From the NCBI RefSeq assembly GCF_003641205.1, contig NZ_CP032762.1:1054001-1118000 (forward strand): a DNA stretch of 64,000 nucleotides. The letters are read 5' to 3'. Both the position numbers and the translations under genes were made by a program. How positions within the stretch are numbered: the stretch's first letter is position 1; every line of letters begins with the position of its first letter. Source of the DNA: Rhodococcus sp. P1Y (GTDB lineage: Bacteria; Actinomycetota; Actinomycetes; Mycobacteriales; Mycobacteriaceae). Below the pieces are notes generated by a model. That model saw only the letters and a program-made list of their open reading frames with translations, was not told where the DNA came from and ran no database searches. Below are positions 63,218 to 64,000 of this stretch, in pieces.

Positions 63218-64000
63218 ATGACCGATTCGACAGCCGTCACCTCAGTTGATCTCGAAACAGCGTTGCTCACATGGATTCCGCAACAGAGATGGTTCGCAGC
63301 GAAGGGGTCGGTGGTGGTGACGCTGGACATCGTCGCGCGTGTGCCGCTTTCGTCCGGTTCGAAGGAGGACGTGGATGCCGAGCATCTTCTCGTCGACATC
63401 GGACTCGACGAGGTGGGTGGGCCGGTCCAGCGCTACCAAGTTCCGCTCGGATATCGGCAGAGCGCATCCGAGGACTTGGCCGCATGGCGATTGCCGCTAC
63501 CCGGGTACGACGTCGTGGTCTACGACGGTCTGCGGGATCCGGCGATCATCGCGCTCTACGGCGAAGCCCTCGCGGCGCACACGTCGGTCGATTCGCTCGA
63601 TTTCCGTTCCGTCGCCCCGGATTCGATAAGCAGCGGCCTTCAGGGTCGGGTACTGGGCGCCGAGCAGTCCAATACGTCCGTTGTGCTGGGGGAAGTGCTG
63701 TTGCTCAAGCTGTTTCGGCGTGTCTCTCCGGGAGTCAATCCGGATATCGAGCTGCACAGGGCGTTGGCGGAGACCGGCTGCGTCAACGTCGCTCCCCTGC
63801 GCGGGTGGATCGAGACGAGGTCCGACGGTGAGTTGTCGATGCTCGGGATGGCACAGGACTTCGTCGCGGGCGCCAGCGAAGGGTGGACGACGGCGCTGAA
63901 GTCCGTCTCCGATCTCCTCGCCGGATCTCTCGCACCCGAGGACGCCGACCTCGACTTCGCCGAGGAGTCGCGTCTGCTGGGCGCCGCCGTTGCGCACGTG
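63218..64000 (+). CDS. mak: Maltokinase, N-terminal part (runs off the window)
   Basis: The frame opens with ATG at 63218 and is still open after 261 codons at the window end. The N-terminus (LLTWIPQQRWFAAKG) is the maltokinase/Pep2 cap domain signature, and LLLKLFRRVSPGVNPDIELHRAL follows. Maltokinase makes maltose 1-phosphate from maltose and ATP, feeding GlgE-dependent alpha-glucan synthesis. The catalytic aspartates lie beyond the window. treS, often fused or adjacent, is not upstream here. Confidence 0.88.
   Translation, partial: MTDSTAVTSVDLETALLTWIPQQRWFAAKGSVVVTLDIVARVPLSSGSKEDVDAEHLLVDIGLDEVGGPVQRYQVPLGYRQSASEDLAAWRLPLPGYDVVVYDGLRDPAIIALYGEALAAHTSVDSLDFRSVAPDSISSGLQGRVLGAEQSNTSVVLGEVLLLKLFRRVSPGVNPDIELHRALAETGCVNVAPLRGWIETRSDGELSMLGMAQDFVAGASEGWTTALKSVSDLLAGSLAPEDADLDFAEESRLLGAAVAHV

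Overview
The window is high-GC actinobacterial chromosome, most likely from Rhodococcus or a close mycolic-acid relative (Mycobacteriales). This is inferred from gene content: a 13E12-type DUF222/HNH protein, LigD with the POL-PE-LIG order, a LigC/Prim-PolC pair, ugpAEBC, maltokinase, an LppU-like lipoprotein, and a gene cluster whose families are named after Mycobacterium smegmatis loci. I saw no tRNA, rRNA, CRISPR array, insertion sequence or prophage. Coding density is very high, no gap exceeds 300 bases, and many neighbouring genes overlap by 1-8 bases.

Layout. 1-5,480: a cut-off DUF222 gene under a near-consensus SOS box, an unknown protein, a glutamine methyltransferase-like enzyme, a divergent MFS/LysR pair and an aminoglycoside 6-adenylyltransferase relative. 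5,555-12,171: lon with an HspR-type HAIR operator, an ABC exporter, an iron-siderophore binding lipoprotein with an IdeR-type box, and a secreted lipase. 12,347-15,950: ligD, an SRPBCC protein and two membrane proteins. 16,199-23,540: the centrepiece, an eight-gene fully coupled operon of the Nit1C (nitrogen-starvation / cyanide nitrilase) type. It holds an Sll0783-like protein, a radical SAM enzyme, a GNAT-AIR synthase fusion, a nitrilase with intact Glu-Lys-Cys, a small MSMEG_0570-family protein, a flavoprotein, a second nitrilase homologue in which the Glu and Cys are both Asp, and a glycosyltransferase. 23,537-28,309: plsB, a HAD-PlsC fusion and an adenylate cyclase in one operon.

28,486-41,773: an SGNH hydrolase, a DUF6319-like protein, a secreted S1 protease with a clear terminator, a DHA2 MFS pump with a 184-residue repeat-bearing tail, ilvD with a leader hairpin abutting its ribosome site, another DHA2 pump, an LppU-like lipoprotein, ligC plus Prim-PolC, and an NhaA-DsbA fusion. 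42,037-48,204: a zinc peptidase, a GAF-ANTAR regulator, and on the minus strand a coupled five-gene cassette (glycosyltransferase 2, acyl-CoA dehydrogenase-like, PIG-L deacetylase, methyltransferase, degenerate EAL-DICT protein) of unknown product. 48,393-64,000: exported and membrane envelope proteins including an L,D-transpeptidase, ugpAEBC preceded by a 23-codon ORF, a P450, an M13 peptidase, a TetR/ABC exporter operon with an apparently leaderless promoter, a DUF4190-type protein, pirin, and the start of maltokinase.

Non-coding structure stands out. A 45-base palindromic element occurs four times (15,106; 39,871; 56,368; 61,564), always at gene ends, always the same length, with compensatory stem changes. 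A second palindrome family sits at 33,572-33,704, and a 36-base tandem duplication spans the stop codons of two convergent genes at 9,808-9,889.
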